Source of the DNA: a virus
Length of the DNA stretch: 30,099 nt
Reading direction: 5' to 3' (one strand)
Virus record (IMG/VR): IMGVR_UViG_3300025759_000447
Coordinates: 1 to 30,099 of that record
Below are positions 23,266 through 30,099 of this stretch, one piece after another. Every line of letters starts with the position of its first letter. The first letter of the stretch is position 1. The notes under the pieces are model-generated. The model searched no databases. It was given only the letters and a program-made list of their open reading frames with translations, and was not told the origin of the DNA. A program made the position numbers and the translations under genes.

Positions 23266-23926
23266 CTTCACTTTTTCCCATTGAATCGAATATACATACA
23301 TAAGGTAAATCCCTAAACACGTGCTTAGTCGTGTCTTGAGGATATAAGTAGCCGTGATTAAAACTATAAACCCATCCTACAGGAAAAAGTTTTTGTTTAA
23401 CAACACGTCTATTATAAAAGAAGTTATCCAAACCTCTATAATACCAAAGTATCTGCTTCTTATATTTATTAAAATAATCGGTAAGTTCCTGTGTATTTAA
23501 GGAATCATTCCACCGTAATACAGAACTATTTAAATCTGTATATTTGTGAGGTATGTGTCTAGTATTTTTATATGATGCATCTAAATCGTGCCACCATGTT
23601 TTAACAAAACATAAACTATCCTCACATTCAAAGTTAGCAAAAATATCTATGTTCTTTTGAATAATAGTATCCAAGTCAAAAAACATTTTTTCGCCTTCTT
23701 GTTTTACAATCATTGGGTCAAACAAATACATCTTGTTCCACCATTTTTGTAATTTGTTATTCTCAGGAAATTCTAAAACATTTATTTCCTCAGATAAACC
23801 CGTGGCATCTTCTGTTAAACAATAAAAAGTAAAGTCTTGTGTTAAGTGTTCTTTACAAGACGCAAGGATTTGTTCTACGTGTTGAGCAGAATATTTAGTC
23901 CCCCATTTTACTGTATAAATGTTCAT
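23252..23926 (-). CDS. Glycosyltransferase-like protein, paralogue 4
   Basis: A 224-residue member of the minus-strand family. Start chosen at ATG 23926, which overlaps the upstream TGA as ATGA; the more distal TTG lacks support. It begins MNIYTVKWGTKYSAQHVEQI, the family signature KWGxKYS, continues FTFYCLTEDATGLSEEINVL, has WWNKMYLFDP and the DxD-type motif FFDLDTIIQKNIDIF (D84-L85-D86). Later motifs NSSVLRW, YRGLDNFFY and GWVYSFNHG match the paralogues. Probably a GT-A-fold sugar transferase with metal bound by DLD. The last residues DSMGKSEDVKF overlap the methyltransferase start by 14 bases, which points to coupled translation. Confidence 0.8.
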   Translation of the reverse strand: MNIYTVKWGTKYSAQHVEQILASCKEHLTQDFTFYCLTEDATGLSEEINVLEFPENNKLQKWWNKMYLFDPMIVKQEGEKMFFDLDTIIQKNIDIFANFECEDSLCFVKTWWHDLDASYKNTRHIPHKYTDLNSSVLRWNDSLNTQELTDYFNKYKKQILWYYRGLDNFFYNRRVVKQKLFPVGWVYSFNHGYLYPQDTTKHVFRDLPYVCIFDSMGKSEDVKF

Positions 23927-24735
23927 CGCCAATGTGCTAATAATTCTGGGTCTGCCAATTCATCTTGTTTTGTGCTACCCCTACTACCATCTTCAAAAGG
24001 TAATAAGTCAACATTAAATACGCACAAAATACAATTAGGTCTATAAATTTTTATATTAAGGTCATCCTCTTCCCAGCTACGACCTCTATTATATGAGTAT
24101 GCCATCCAACTAGGAAAGTGGTCCCAAAGTTTTTTACCATAGTCTCCCCAACGCCAACTATGATAGTTATCTGTTCCATCTGTATATGTAAACCATATTT
24201 TTTCTTGATGTTCTAAAACATCGTTCCATATAGGTTCACATTGGTCATCACTCCAAACTTGACAACTGCCATTAGTATAGGCACCATGAGCAAGTTTAAA
24301 CCTTCTGGTGCTCATAGGTTGTGGGTCCTGCCACCAACTTCTTAATTTAGTAGGCTGTTCAGTATTATATGTAAGTATAGGTTCTAAGGAATTTTGTATA
24401 ATAACATCTAAGTCAAAGAATATAAAACGACCTGTAGGTTTATCTTCTGCAAAATTGTGGGTATTAAAAACAAAAGTTTTAGGCCTATCCCAACACCTAG
24501 CCATACCATATTTAAAGTCGTCTTTTTGAAACCAGTATTTAGGATGTATGTCTGGTATATCAGGAAATGGAATAACTTTTATATCATCATCAAGGCCTTC
24601 AGGTTTATCTGTATAACAATAAAAATGAAAATCATAATGGTCCGGAGTATTCCTTTTTGCCATATTTTTTAAACGATTAACAAAGTGTGGGCCATACTTA
24701 TCGCCCCACTTAGAACATATTGCATTAACACGCAT
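23923..24735 (-). CDS. Glycosyltransferase-like protein, paralogue 3
   Basis: A 270-residue family member. ATG 24735 (MRVNAICSKWGDKYGPHFVN) is preferred because it places the KWGDKY signature at the N-terminus as in its paralogues; it overlaps the upstream stop by 11 bases. Shared features are HFYCYTDKPEGLDDDIKVIP, the CWDRPKTFVFNTHNF block, FIFFDLDVIIQNSLEPIL with DLD at 108-110, CQVWSDDQCEPIWNDVLEHQ, TDGTDNYHSWRWGD and MAYSYNRGRSWEEDDLNIKI, ending ADPELLAHWR where paralogue 2 has LLIHWHG. This makes it the closest relative of the N-terminal domain of paralogue 2. Presumed cytoplasmic sugar transferase; donor unknown. Confidence 0.82.
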   Translation of the reverse strand: MRVNAICSKWGDKYGPHFVNRLKNMAKRNTPDHYDFHFYCYTDKPEGLDDDIKVIPFPDIPDIHPKYWFQKDDFKYGMARCWDRPKTFVFNTHNFAEDKPTGRFIFFDLDVIIQNSLEPILTYNTEQPTKLRSWWQDPQPMSTRRFKLAHGAYTNGSCQVWSDDQCEPIWNDVLEHQEKIWFTYTDGTDNYHSWRWGDYGKKLWDHFPSWMAYSYNRGRSWEEDDLNIKIYRPNCILCVFNVDLLPFEDGSRGSTKQDELADPELLAHWR

Positions 24736-26938
24736 TATCACAATCTCCACATTTTGCTTTACATATCGGTAAAGGGTTTCTACGTAAATGTTCACTTATG
24801 TTTTGAACATCACTATTATATATTACTTCATGCACAGTGATTTTTGAAGCATCACTATACTGCCAATTATAAGGATAGTCTAAAGGATGGTATGGAAATA
24901 ATTTATTTTCCCAAACATCTCTTCCTATATAGGAACATGGAAATAAATTACTCTTACTGTTTATATAAAAATACCCGCTTTTTCTAGCATCACACCATAC
25001 AGGGTCTTTATCCTTTATCTTTTTTCTTATATTTCTTAATTCAATTCCTTTTTTAAATTCTTTTAATGTATCTAAATTAACAGGAACATTTTTATCTGTT
25101 TGAATTTGTTCCTCAAGTTTTTCTATCTTCGTCTGTTCTTCTTGTTTTACAACTTCTATTGTATCAACATAATCTAATTTAACACCCTCTTGGAATGTTT
25201 GTAAACGCACAGAGCAATTTTGTTCTTGGAAGTAGTTACAAATACGTTCTAAATCTTCTACATGAATAGGGTCTGTTATCTCACAAACAAACGTAACCCA
25301 GTTCACTGGATATTTATCAAAGATAGTTTTAATACTATTGAGGTTATGTTCATAGCCATCTACAAATATATCATTAAATTCATTATTAGTATCATTTCTT
25401 TTTGTTGATAATTGTATCATTGCACCATCTGGCTTTTCATCATATAGACCTTTATAAAGGTCACTATACTCTTCGCCATAACTTTGAAAGTATTTAAATA
25501 ACGTATTGTCATCTGTGGAACCTTTTTGATTAAGGACACGTAATAATTCCTCTCGTGGCATAATGTTATACAACATACGAAATACTTCTTCATATTCCTC
25601 ATCATAAAATAATTCTGTAAGATGATAAAAATAATATTTTTTATAAAGTTCTGCACATTCATCATATGTTGCGTGCTGAAAAAATACTGAGGGTCCTTCA
25701 GTTTTATATCTTTCCATTAACCAGTCTTCTTTTTGTAAGGCAAACAACTCATCAAAGTTTTCACATAGTTCTTCCCCTGTAAGATTCCACATCATACTTT
25801 GGTCGCCGTGTTGTATATCCCATACTTCCGGAAAGGCTTCTTTAAAAGTTAAGTGAACAGAAACAATATCATTGTTATTATATGATTCTAATATTTGTTC
25901 ATGTGCATTAAAATTTAAATACCTGTCAGTTAAACTTCTATTGTTTAACCAATCAAACTCTAACCAGTTTCTCATATGTGGAAATTGTGTATGGTTTTGT
26001 TTCCAGTCTCTACCAAATCTGGGAAACTCATCTAAATATTTTTCTGCTAATTGTGTATAATTTTCTGCATCTAATAGTTCTCTTATTTTTACTAAATCTT
26101 TTGTATTGTAATTAAAGAACTCTTTCGGTAATTTAGGTAACCACAATCTTTCAAAATCATCTTTGCCGTGCCAATGTATTAATAAGTCATAGTCCTTTTT
26201 AATCTCATGCGGTTTAAATTGTTCGCCTGCATTAGGAGTTATATCAACATTAAACAAAGCTACTTTAGCTTCCTCTCTATATAAATGAGGTCTTACATCT
26301 TTACCAAACTCTTGTCCCCTATTATAACTGTAATACCATTCCTTAGGTAGGAAGTTCCAAAAGTTTTTGCCTACTACCATGTCCTCTCTATAATAATGAT
26401 AGTTGTCGCTACCTTTAAAGAAAGTTTTGAATACGGTGTCTTGGTGTTTTATTACATCATCATATATTTTTTCACATTGATTGCCGTTCCATAACATAAT
26501 ACTAGAGTTATATAATGAACCTCGCATATCAGTAAACCGTCTGTTCTTTAACACAGACGGGTCTTCCCAATTAGAGTATAACATTGTGGGTTGTTCTGTG
26601 GCTATATCAAAAAACTCATCTATATTATTTTGTATAATAATATCTAAGTCCATATAACAAAATGGTCCTTTTGTTTTTAGCCAATGGTGGGAATTGAATA
26701 TAAGAAACTTGGGTCTATCCCAACAATAGTTTTCCTTACCAAACCAATAGTCAGGATGCAAGGGTTTGACGTGAGGTATATTCCTTGTTATAATATGTTT
26801 ATCTAATCCACTTACATCATCAGTATAACAAATAAACTTAAAACGCTTACTGTATTTACGACTGACCATGCCGTATAAATTATTTACATAATCTGGGCTA
26901 TATCTATTTCCCCACTTTATGCAAAGAAAGTGCATCAT
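24725..26938 (-). CDS. Glycosyltransferase-like domain fused to SPASM-like cysteine domain, paralogue 2
   Basis: A 737-residue fusion. Residues 1-275 are a family glycosyltransferase: CIKWGNRYSPDYVNNLYG, CYTDDVSGLDKHI, CWDRPKFLIFNSHHW, YMDLDIIIQNNIDEFF (D97-L98-D99), YNSSIMLWNG, GSDNYHYYRE and LLIHWHG. Residues about 276-500 are helical and unassigned. Residues about 505-600 resemble part of a radical-SAM barrel (NWVTFVCEITDPIHVEDLER then ICNYFQEQNCSVRLQTF), but the CxxxCxxC expected near 510-521 is replaced by TKRNDTNNEF. Residues 645-737 look SPASM-like, with cysteines 649, 668, 726, 730, 733 and 737 (C-x18-C, then CKAKCGDCDNAC). The start overlaps the upstream gene by 35 bases; ATG 26935 is equally possible. 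Confidence 0.8.
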   Translation of the reverse strand: MMHFLCIKWGNRYSPDYVNNLYGMVSRKYSKRFKFICYTDDVSGLDKHIITRNIPHVKPLHPDYWFGKENYCWDRPKFLIFNSHHWLKTKGPFCYMDLDIIIQNNIDEFFDIATEQPTMLYSNWEDPSVLKNRRFTDMRGSLYNSSIMLWNGNQCEKIYDDVIKHQDTVFKTFFKGSDNYHYYREDMVVGKNFWNFLPKEWYYSYNRGQEFGKDVRPHLYREEAKVALFNVDITPNAGEQFKPHEIKKDYDLLIHWHGKDDFERLWLPKLPKEFFNYNTKDLVKIRELLDAENYTQLAEKYLDEFPRFGRDWKQNHTQFPHMRNWLEFDWLNNRSLTDRYLNFNAHEQILESYNNNDIVSVHLTFKEAFPEVWDIQHGDQSMMWNLTGEELCENFDELFALQKEDWLMERYKTEGPSVFFQHATYDECAELYKKYYFYHLTELFYDEEYEEVFRMLYNIMPREELLRVLNQKGSTDDNTLFKYFQSYGEEYSDLYKGLYDEKPDGAMIQLSTKRNDTNNEFNDIFVDGYEHNLNSIKTIFDKYPVNWVTFVCEITDPIHVEDLERICNYFQEQNCSVRLQTFQEGVKLDYVDTIEVVKQEEQTKIEKLEEQIQTDKNVPVNLDTLKEFKKGIELRNIRKKIKDKDPVWCDARKSGYFYINSKSNLFPCSYIGRDVWENKLFPYHPLDYPYNWQYSDASKITVHEVIYNSDVQNISEHLRRNPLPICKAKCGDCDNAC

Positions 26939-27587
26939 AATATTTTACATCTGCTCCTGGAAATTGTTCTTGTCCATTTAATAACGCTACTGTATATTCT
27001 GGTCTATATTTAAAACTTTGATTGTCTTCTTTAGTTGCACCATATACATAGGAATAGATAAGTTGTTCTGGGAAATGTTTGAAATCACACTCATGCCAAA
27101 AGAATCTATCATCGCCACCTACATATTTTGTCATATAGTAGTCTTCATCTTTTAAAAATTTTTCTACAATATTTATAGCAGATCTACCTGTCCAGGATAG
27201 AACACTGGAGTTATAATTACCCAAGTAATTTAATTTAATATCTTGATTGTAAACTCTTTCGGTAGGAAAATTTTTATCTTTCCAATGAGTATAAACTATT
27301 GTATTACTATTATAACTCGATTTCCATAAGATGTCAATACTTTTTTGTATGTTTATATCCAAATCAAAATACAAAACATGGCCCAAATCTGTTTGCTGTA
27401 ACATAAGAACTTTATTCCAATGCCCATACTCGGGGTCTAGCGGTCTTGTTTCTATAGCAGGGTCTATATCAGTAGGGTCATCTGTTAAACAGACATAATT
27501 ATACTTGCCATTTGTTTTTTCATAAATATCATTAACAGAGTCAGCACTAAACTTATTGCCGTATTTGATTGTTAATATAGTTTGCAT
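26904..27587 (-). CDS. Glycosyltransferase-like protein, paralogue 1, first gene of minus cassette
   Basis: A 227-residue family member. It starts MQTILTIKYGNKFSADSVND, has YVCLTDDPTDIDPAIETRPL, a GHWNKVLMLQ helix, VLYFDLDINIQKSIDIL with DLD at 75-77, NYNSSVLSWTG, VGGDDRFFWHE and LIYSYVYGAT, and closes EYTVALLNGQEQFPGADV. GT-A-type fold and metal-dependent sugar transfer are inferred from these. It has the promoter-proximal position: its start lies only 17 bases from the divergent plus-strand gene, with no strong ribosome site visible. The final 35 bases are also read, in another frame, as the start of paralogue 2. Confidence 0.82.
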   Translation of the reverse strand: MQTILTIKYGNKFSADSVNDIYEKTNGKYNYVCLTDDPTDIDPAIETRPLDPEYGHWNKVLMLQQTDLGHVLYFDLDINIQKSIDILWKSSYNSNTIVYTHWKDKNFPTERVYNQDIKLNYLGNYNSSVLSWTGRSAINIVEKFLKDEDYYMTKYVGGDDRFFWHECDFKHFPEQLIYSYVYGATKEDNQSFKYRPEYTVALLNGQEQFPGADVKYYDALSLHKVGK

Positions 27588-27591
27588 ATCT

Positions 27592-27599
27592 TATAAATA
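27592..27599 (+). promoter_or_regulatory. TATAAATA late-promoter motif in a 17-base divergent gap
   Basis: An exact TATAAATA ends five bases before the plus-strand ATG at 27605, which has no ribosome site. The same 17 bases are the whole upstream region between this gene and the minus cassette, so the cassette promoter must share them or lie inside the plus-strand gene. Confidence 0.55.
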
Positions 27600-27604
27600 T
27601 TGTT

Positions 27605-27931
27605 ATGGCAACAATACAAAACATCGTTATCGACCAGGGGACCACATTTAGTTTAGAGCTAACTCTAACAAATGATGATGGGTCCGCAACCGATTTAACG
27701 GATTATACTGTTTCCTCTCAGATGAGAAAAAGTCATTACTCTACTACTTATACAAGTTTTACTACAAATAAAGTTAATTTAACAGGAGTTATTACCATTT
27801 CATTAACAGCTACACAGACATCAGAACTAAAAGCTGGAAGGTATGTGTATGATATTGAAATTACATCATCAGAAGAAACTGTTAGAGTATTAGAGGGTAT
27901 TGTTACTGTAACTCCGGAGGTAACCAAATAA
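27605..27931 (+). CDS. Small beta-sandwich-like phage structural protein
   Basis: A 108-residue product beginning TIQNIVIDQGTTFSLELTLT and continuing DLTDYTVSSQMRKSH, then ITISLTATQTSELKAGRYVYDIEI and VRVLEGIVTVTPEVTK. This pattern is widespread in small tail proteins of marine and other phages (an all-beta domain with the ending of the type LEGxVxVxPEVT); function is usually given only as virion structural. It starts five bases after TATAAATA with no Shine-Dalgarno sequence, and its TAA overlaps the next ATG by one base (TAATG). Likely a fibre-attachment or baseplate-proximal component of the fibre proteins encoded downstream. Confidence 0.88.
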   Translation: MATIQNIVIDQGTTFSLELTLTNDDGSATDLTDYTVSSQMRKSHYSTTYTSFTTNKVNLTGVITISLTATQTSELKAGRYVYDIEITSSEETVRVLEGIVTVTPEVTK

Positions 27932-28164
27932 TGGCAATCAAAGTAAGTGCTACAAGAGGCGCAACTAAAGTATCAGTTAATACAGTAAACACTGGCTCGC
28001 AAAGAGTAACAAGTGCTTCATTACAACAATTATCAAATGTAGATACAACAGGAGGCTTAGAGGATGGATACACTCTAGTTTATGATGAAGACACAGGAAA
28101 ATGGGTAGCACAAGAGCTCAGTTCTTCTGTTCAATTAGATGTTTTAGATGGCGGAACCTACTAA
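27931..28164 (+). CDS. Short fibre-type protein ending DGGTY
   Basis: A 77-residue product, MAIKVSATRGATKVSVNTVN then ...SASLQQLSNVDTTGGLEDG, YTLVYDEDTGKWVAQELSSS, ending VLDGGTY. The middle (LSNVDTTGGLEDGYTLVYDE) is the common fibre phrase in which a descriptor is linked to a vector of values. The end matches the SLDGGSY end of the 456-residue fibre protein downstream. One-base overlap with the preceding gene and an AGG/GGAGG-type site (ccggaggtaacc) inside its end provide coupling. Probably a small fibre or adaptor. No function is established. Confidence 0.85.
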   Translation: MAIKVSATRGATKVSVNTVNTGSQRVTSASLQQLSNVDTTGGLEDGYTLVYDEDTGKWVAQELSSSVQLDVLDGGTY

Positions 28165-28182
28165 AATAAAAAGTAGGATTTG

Positions 28183-28190
28183 TATAAATA
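28183..28190 (+). promoter_or_regulatory. TATAAATA late-promoter motif upstream of the 456-residue fibre gene
   Basis: An exact TATAAATA lies in the 112-base gap 28165-28276. A leader of roughly 80 bases follows to an AAGGAG ribosome site. A weak inverted repeat CCTACT/AGTAGG (28157-28162 and 28172-28177) precedes the motif. I see nothing else in the gap. Confidence 0.6.
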
Positions 28191-28276
28191 AAATGGTATA
28201 AAACATATAATCAACAACTTTTACATTATAAAAGACAAAGCCCATAAGGGTAAATTTTAATCCAAGGAGAAAATTA

Positions 28277-29647
28277 ATGGCAACAGTAATTCAAATTAAG
28301 AGAAGTGTCAATGATACTGCTCCATCAACATCGGATTTAAGTGAAGGAGAATTAGCCTATAGCCAAGATAAATCAGGCGATGGTGCTAATGCGATACTTT
28401 ACATTGAATCAGTTGATTCTAGTAACGCTCAAGTTATTCAGAAAATTGGTGGTAAATATTATACAGACATTATCGATGGCGCTACGGATTCTAACACTGC
28501 TTCCAAACTAGTTAAAAGAGATGGTAGTGGAAACTTTAGTGCAGGCACAATCACAGCAGCCTTAACAGGTAACGTAACAGGAACAGTTTCAGACGTTTCT
28601 AACCATGACACAGATGATATTTCAGAAGGTTCAAGTAATCTTTATTTTACAGATGCAAGAGCTAGAGGTGCTATTAGTGCTTCTGGTGATATTTCATATG
28701 ACAGTTCAACTGGTGTTATTAGTTTTACTAATGATGCTGGAGACATTGAAAGTGTTGTTGCCGGTTCTGGTTTAACAGGTGGCGGAACAACAGGTGATGT
28801 TACACTAAACATTGGCGCAGGAACAGGTATTACTGTAGCTGCCGATACAGTTGGTTTAACAGACACAGGTGTTACAGCTGATTCATACGGTTCAACAACA
28901 GCAATTCCAGTCCTTACAGTTAATGCACAGGGACAAATTACAGCTGCAACAACAGCAGCCATTGCTACTTCATTCACACTTTCAGATGGTTCTAACACAG
29001 ATACATTTAGTGGCGGTGAAACATTAACATTCAGTGGTGTATCAAACGAAACAGACATCACAGTATCTGACAATGAAGTAACAGTAGGTTTGGTTACTAA
29101 CCCAACAATTGGTGGTAACTTAACAGTTTCAGGTAACATGACAGTTGCAGGAACAACAACTTCTGTTAATTCAACAAACTTAGAAGTTAATGACCCACTA
29201 TTTAAAATGGGTGCGAACAACGATTCATCAGACGCAATTGACTTAGGTTTTTATGGTTTGTATGATACATCAGGTTCACAAGACTTATTTGCAGGTTTGT
29301 TCAGAGATGCAAACGACGGTAAATGGAAACTGTTTAAAGATTCACAATCCGAACCAACAACAACTGTTGACACTACAGCAACAGGATATAGTGTTGCTAC
29401 TTTAGTTGCCAACCTCGAAGGCGATGTTACTGGTTCATTAACAGGCGGAACTGTTAGCGGACTAAGTGCAGCAATCGGTGTTGCAGACGGTGGAACAGGT
29501 GCAGGAACATTTACATCAAATGGTATTGTATTCGGTAACGGAACAGGCGCATTACAAGTAACAGCAGCCGGAACAGATGGTCAAGTTCTAATTTCCAATA
29601 GTGGAACACCAGAATTTACATCATCATTAGACGGCGGTTCTTACTAG
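28277..29647 (+). CDS. Tail-fibre protein with trimeric-fibre repeat phrases, ending DGGSY
   Basis: A 456-residue fibre protein. The N-terminus TVIQIKRSVNDTAPSTSDLS then EGELAYSQD is the usual start of such fibres and likely the attachment end. The shaft has SNLYFTDARARGAISASGDI, SGLTGGGTTGDVTLNIGAGT and GNLTVSGNMTVAGTTTSVNS, phrases typical of phage fibres; a globular-looking block NDPLFKMGANN...GFYGLYDTSGSQDLFAGLFR then DANDGKWKLFKDSQ lies at about 305-360; the C-terminus has GGTGAGTFTSNGIVFGNGTG and ends SLDGGSY. Ribosome site AAGGAG and an upstream TATAAATA suggest strong late expression, and a terminator follows the stop. Likely involved in host binding. Confidence 0.88.
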   Translation: MATVIQIKRSVNDTAPSTSDLSEGELAYSQDKSGDGANAILYIESVDSSNAQVIQKIGGKYYTDIIDGATDSNTASKLVKRDGSGNFSAGTITAALTGNVTGTVSDVSNHDTDDISEGSSNLYFTDARARGAISASGDISYDSSTGVISFTNDAGDIESVVAGSGLTGGGTTGDVTLNIGAGTGITVAADTVGLTDTGVTADSYGSTTAIPVLTVNAQGQITAATTAAIATSFTLSDGSNTDTFSGGETLTFSGVSNETDITVSDNEVTVGLVTNPTIGGNLTVSGNMTVAGTTTSVNSTNLEVNDPLFKMGANNDSSDAIDLGFYGLYDTSGSQDLFAGLFRDANDGKWKLFKDSQSEPTTTVDTTATGYSVATLVANLEGDVTGSLTGGTVSGLSAAIGVADGGTGAGTFTSNGIVFGNGTGALQVTAAGTDGQVLISNSGTPEFTSSLDGGSY

Positions 29648-29661
29648 GTCTTACTAAATTT

Positions 29662-29688
29662 GGGGGTCTTTCAATCAGGCCCCCTTTT
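29662..29688 (+). terminator. Intrinsic transcription terminator after the fibre gene
   Basis: GGGGGTC and GGCCCCC form a seven-pair stem (one T-G wobble) around a nine-base loop TTTCAATCA, directly followed by TTTT. It starts 15 bases after the fibre stop codon. The G/C run stands out sharply from the AT-rich surroundings. Confidence 0.85.
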
Positions 29689-29704
29689 ACAGGATAATTA
29701 AATT

Positions 29705-30099
29705 ATGGAATATAAAAGTGAAGGGGCAAAAAAGCCGGCAGGGAATAAAGTCCTTGACCATTATTTAAACTCATTGGCTGGTAAAGTTAATGAATTAAAT
29801 TTAAATAAAATATTTTTAGAGTCTCAACTGGCAATGAAGAACGAGGAAATACAAGAATTAACCGTTCAATTACAAAATGTGCCAGAAGTAAAAGACGACG
29901 AAGAAGATGATGAGAAATTTATTTCTATGAAAAAAGACTTATCTGATGCAAAGAAAAAAATAGCTCAGTTAAGTCAAGAATTAAAAAGTTCTGAATTTAA
30001 GCAAGGCGGAGATTCAGAGTTAGTGGAAAAATTAAGACAAAAAAACTTAAAACTTGAAAGTCAGTTACATGAATTACAAGTTGCAAGGAGAAAAGATAG
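29705..30099 (+). CDS. Coiled-coil protein, 3' end cut by window
   Basis: An open frame from ATG 29705 runs 131 codons to the window edge without a stop. AGGA (29691-29694) is a weak ribosome site. The product starts MEYKSEGAKKPAGNKVLDHY, then has heptad-patterned helices VNELNLNKIFLESQLAMKNE, an acidic linker (KDDEEDDEKF) and further LSDAKKKIAQLSQELK and LRQKNLKLESQLHELQ coiled coil. It is very Lys/Glu rich with no cysteine. It lies beyond the terminator and so probably begins a new transcript. I do not recognise the family; structural or scaffold-like roles are possible. Confidence 0.75.
   Translation, partial: MEYKSEGAKKPAGNKVLDHYLNSLAGKVNELNLNKIFLESQLAMKNEEIQELTVQLQNVPEVKDDEEDDEKFISMKKDLSDAKKKIAQLSQELKSSEFKQGGDSELVEKLRQKNLKLESQLHELQVARRKD

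Noticed and set aside
27170-27177. Minus-strand TATAAATA inside paralogue 1
   Set aside because: Within coding sequence and more than 200 bases from the next minus-strand start; too likely by chance.
28157-28177. CCTACT/AGTAGG inverted repeat as terminator
   Set aside because: Only six pairs with a nine-base loop, overlapping a stop codon and not followed by a T-run.
28642-29220. Minus-strand frame of 192 codons opposite the fibre gene
   Set aside because: Antisense shadow of a Thr/Ser/Gly-rich fibre gene; Val/Pro/Ser-rich composition follows from the sense codons, with no ribosome site or family resemblance.

Overview
The window is a stretch of the late, virion-structure region of a T4-like contractile-tailed phage, most likely a marine one (pelagiphage or cyanophage type). 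The grounds are: recognisable homologues of T4 baseplate proteins gp48, gp53, gp27, gp5, gp25, gp6 and gp8 in one contiguous + strand run; a very AT-rich composition with A/T-rich codons; TATAAATA-type late-promoter motifs in the intergenic gaps; and marine-phage-style fibre proteins (DUF4815-type N-terminus, DGG(T/S)Y C-termini, LYFTDARA and GGTG stretches). The exact host cannot be read from the sequence.

Region 1 (1-12195, + strand) encodes the baseplate: the 3' part of gp48 (tube cap), gp53 (wedge), gp27-like hub, gp5-like spike without a lysozyme domain, an unassigned protein, gp25, gp6, a 900-residue protein in the gp7 position, a 151-residue virion protein, and gp8 carrying a large insertion. 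Genes are almost back to back and often overlap.

Region 2 (12204-21123, + strand) holds a 2063-residue DUF4815-type virion protein, a small coiled-coil protein, a fibre protein with an internal duplication, a fibre protein ending in an aromatic octapeptide repeat, and a charged coiled-coil protein. T4-type gp9-gp12 are not recognisable and are presumably replaced by these.

Region 3 (21116-27587) is an enzyme island inside the tail-fibre region. On the + strand lie a glycosyltransferase-like protein and a 2-oxoglutarate/Fe(II)-oxygenase-like protein. On the - strand lies a five-gene overlapping cassette: four paralogous glycosyltransferase-like proteins, one fused to a long extension ending in a SPASM-like six-cysteine domain, and a methyltransferase-like protein. 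It probably modifies a glycan or a virion protein.

Region 4 (27605-30099, + strand) returns to fibre genes: a small beta-sandwich-like protein, a 77-residue protein, a 456-residue fibre protein followed by the one clear intrinsic terminator, and the start of a coiled-coil protein cut by the window end. There is no gene-free stretch over 300 bases; the longest gaps are about 130 and 112 bases. I saw no rRNA, tRNA, CRISPR array or insertion sequence.
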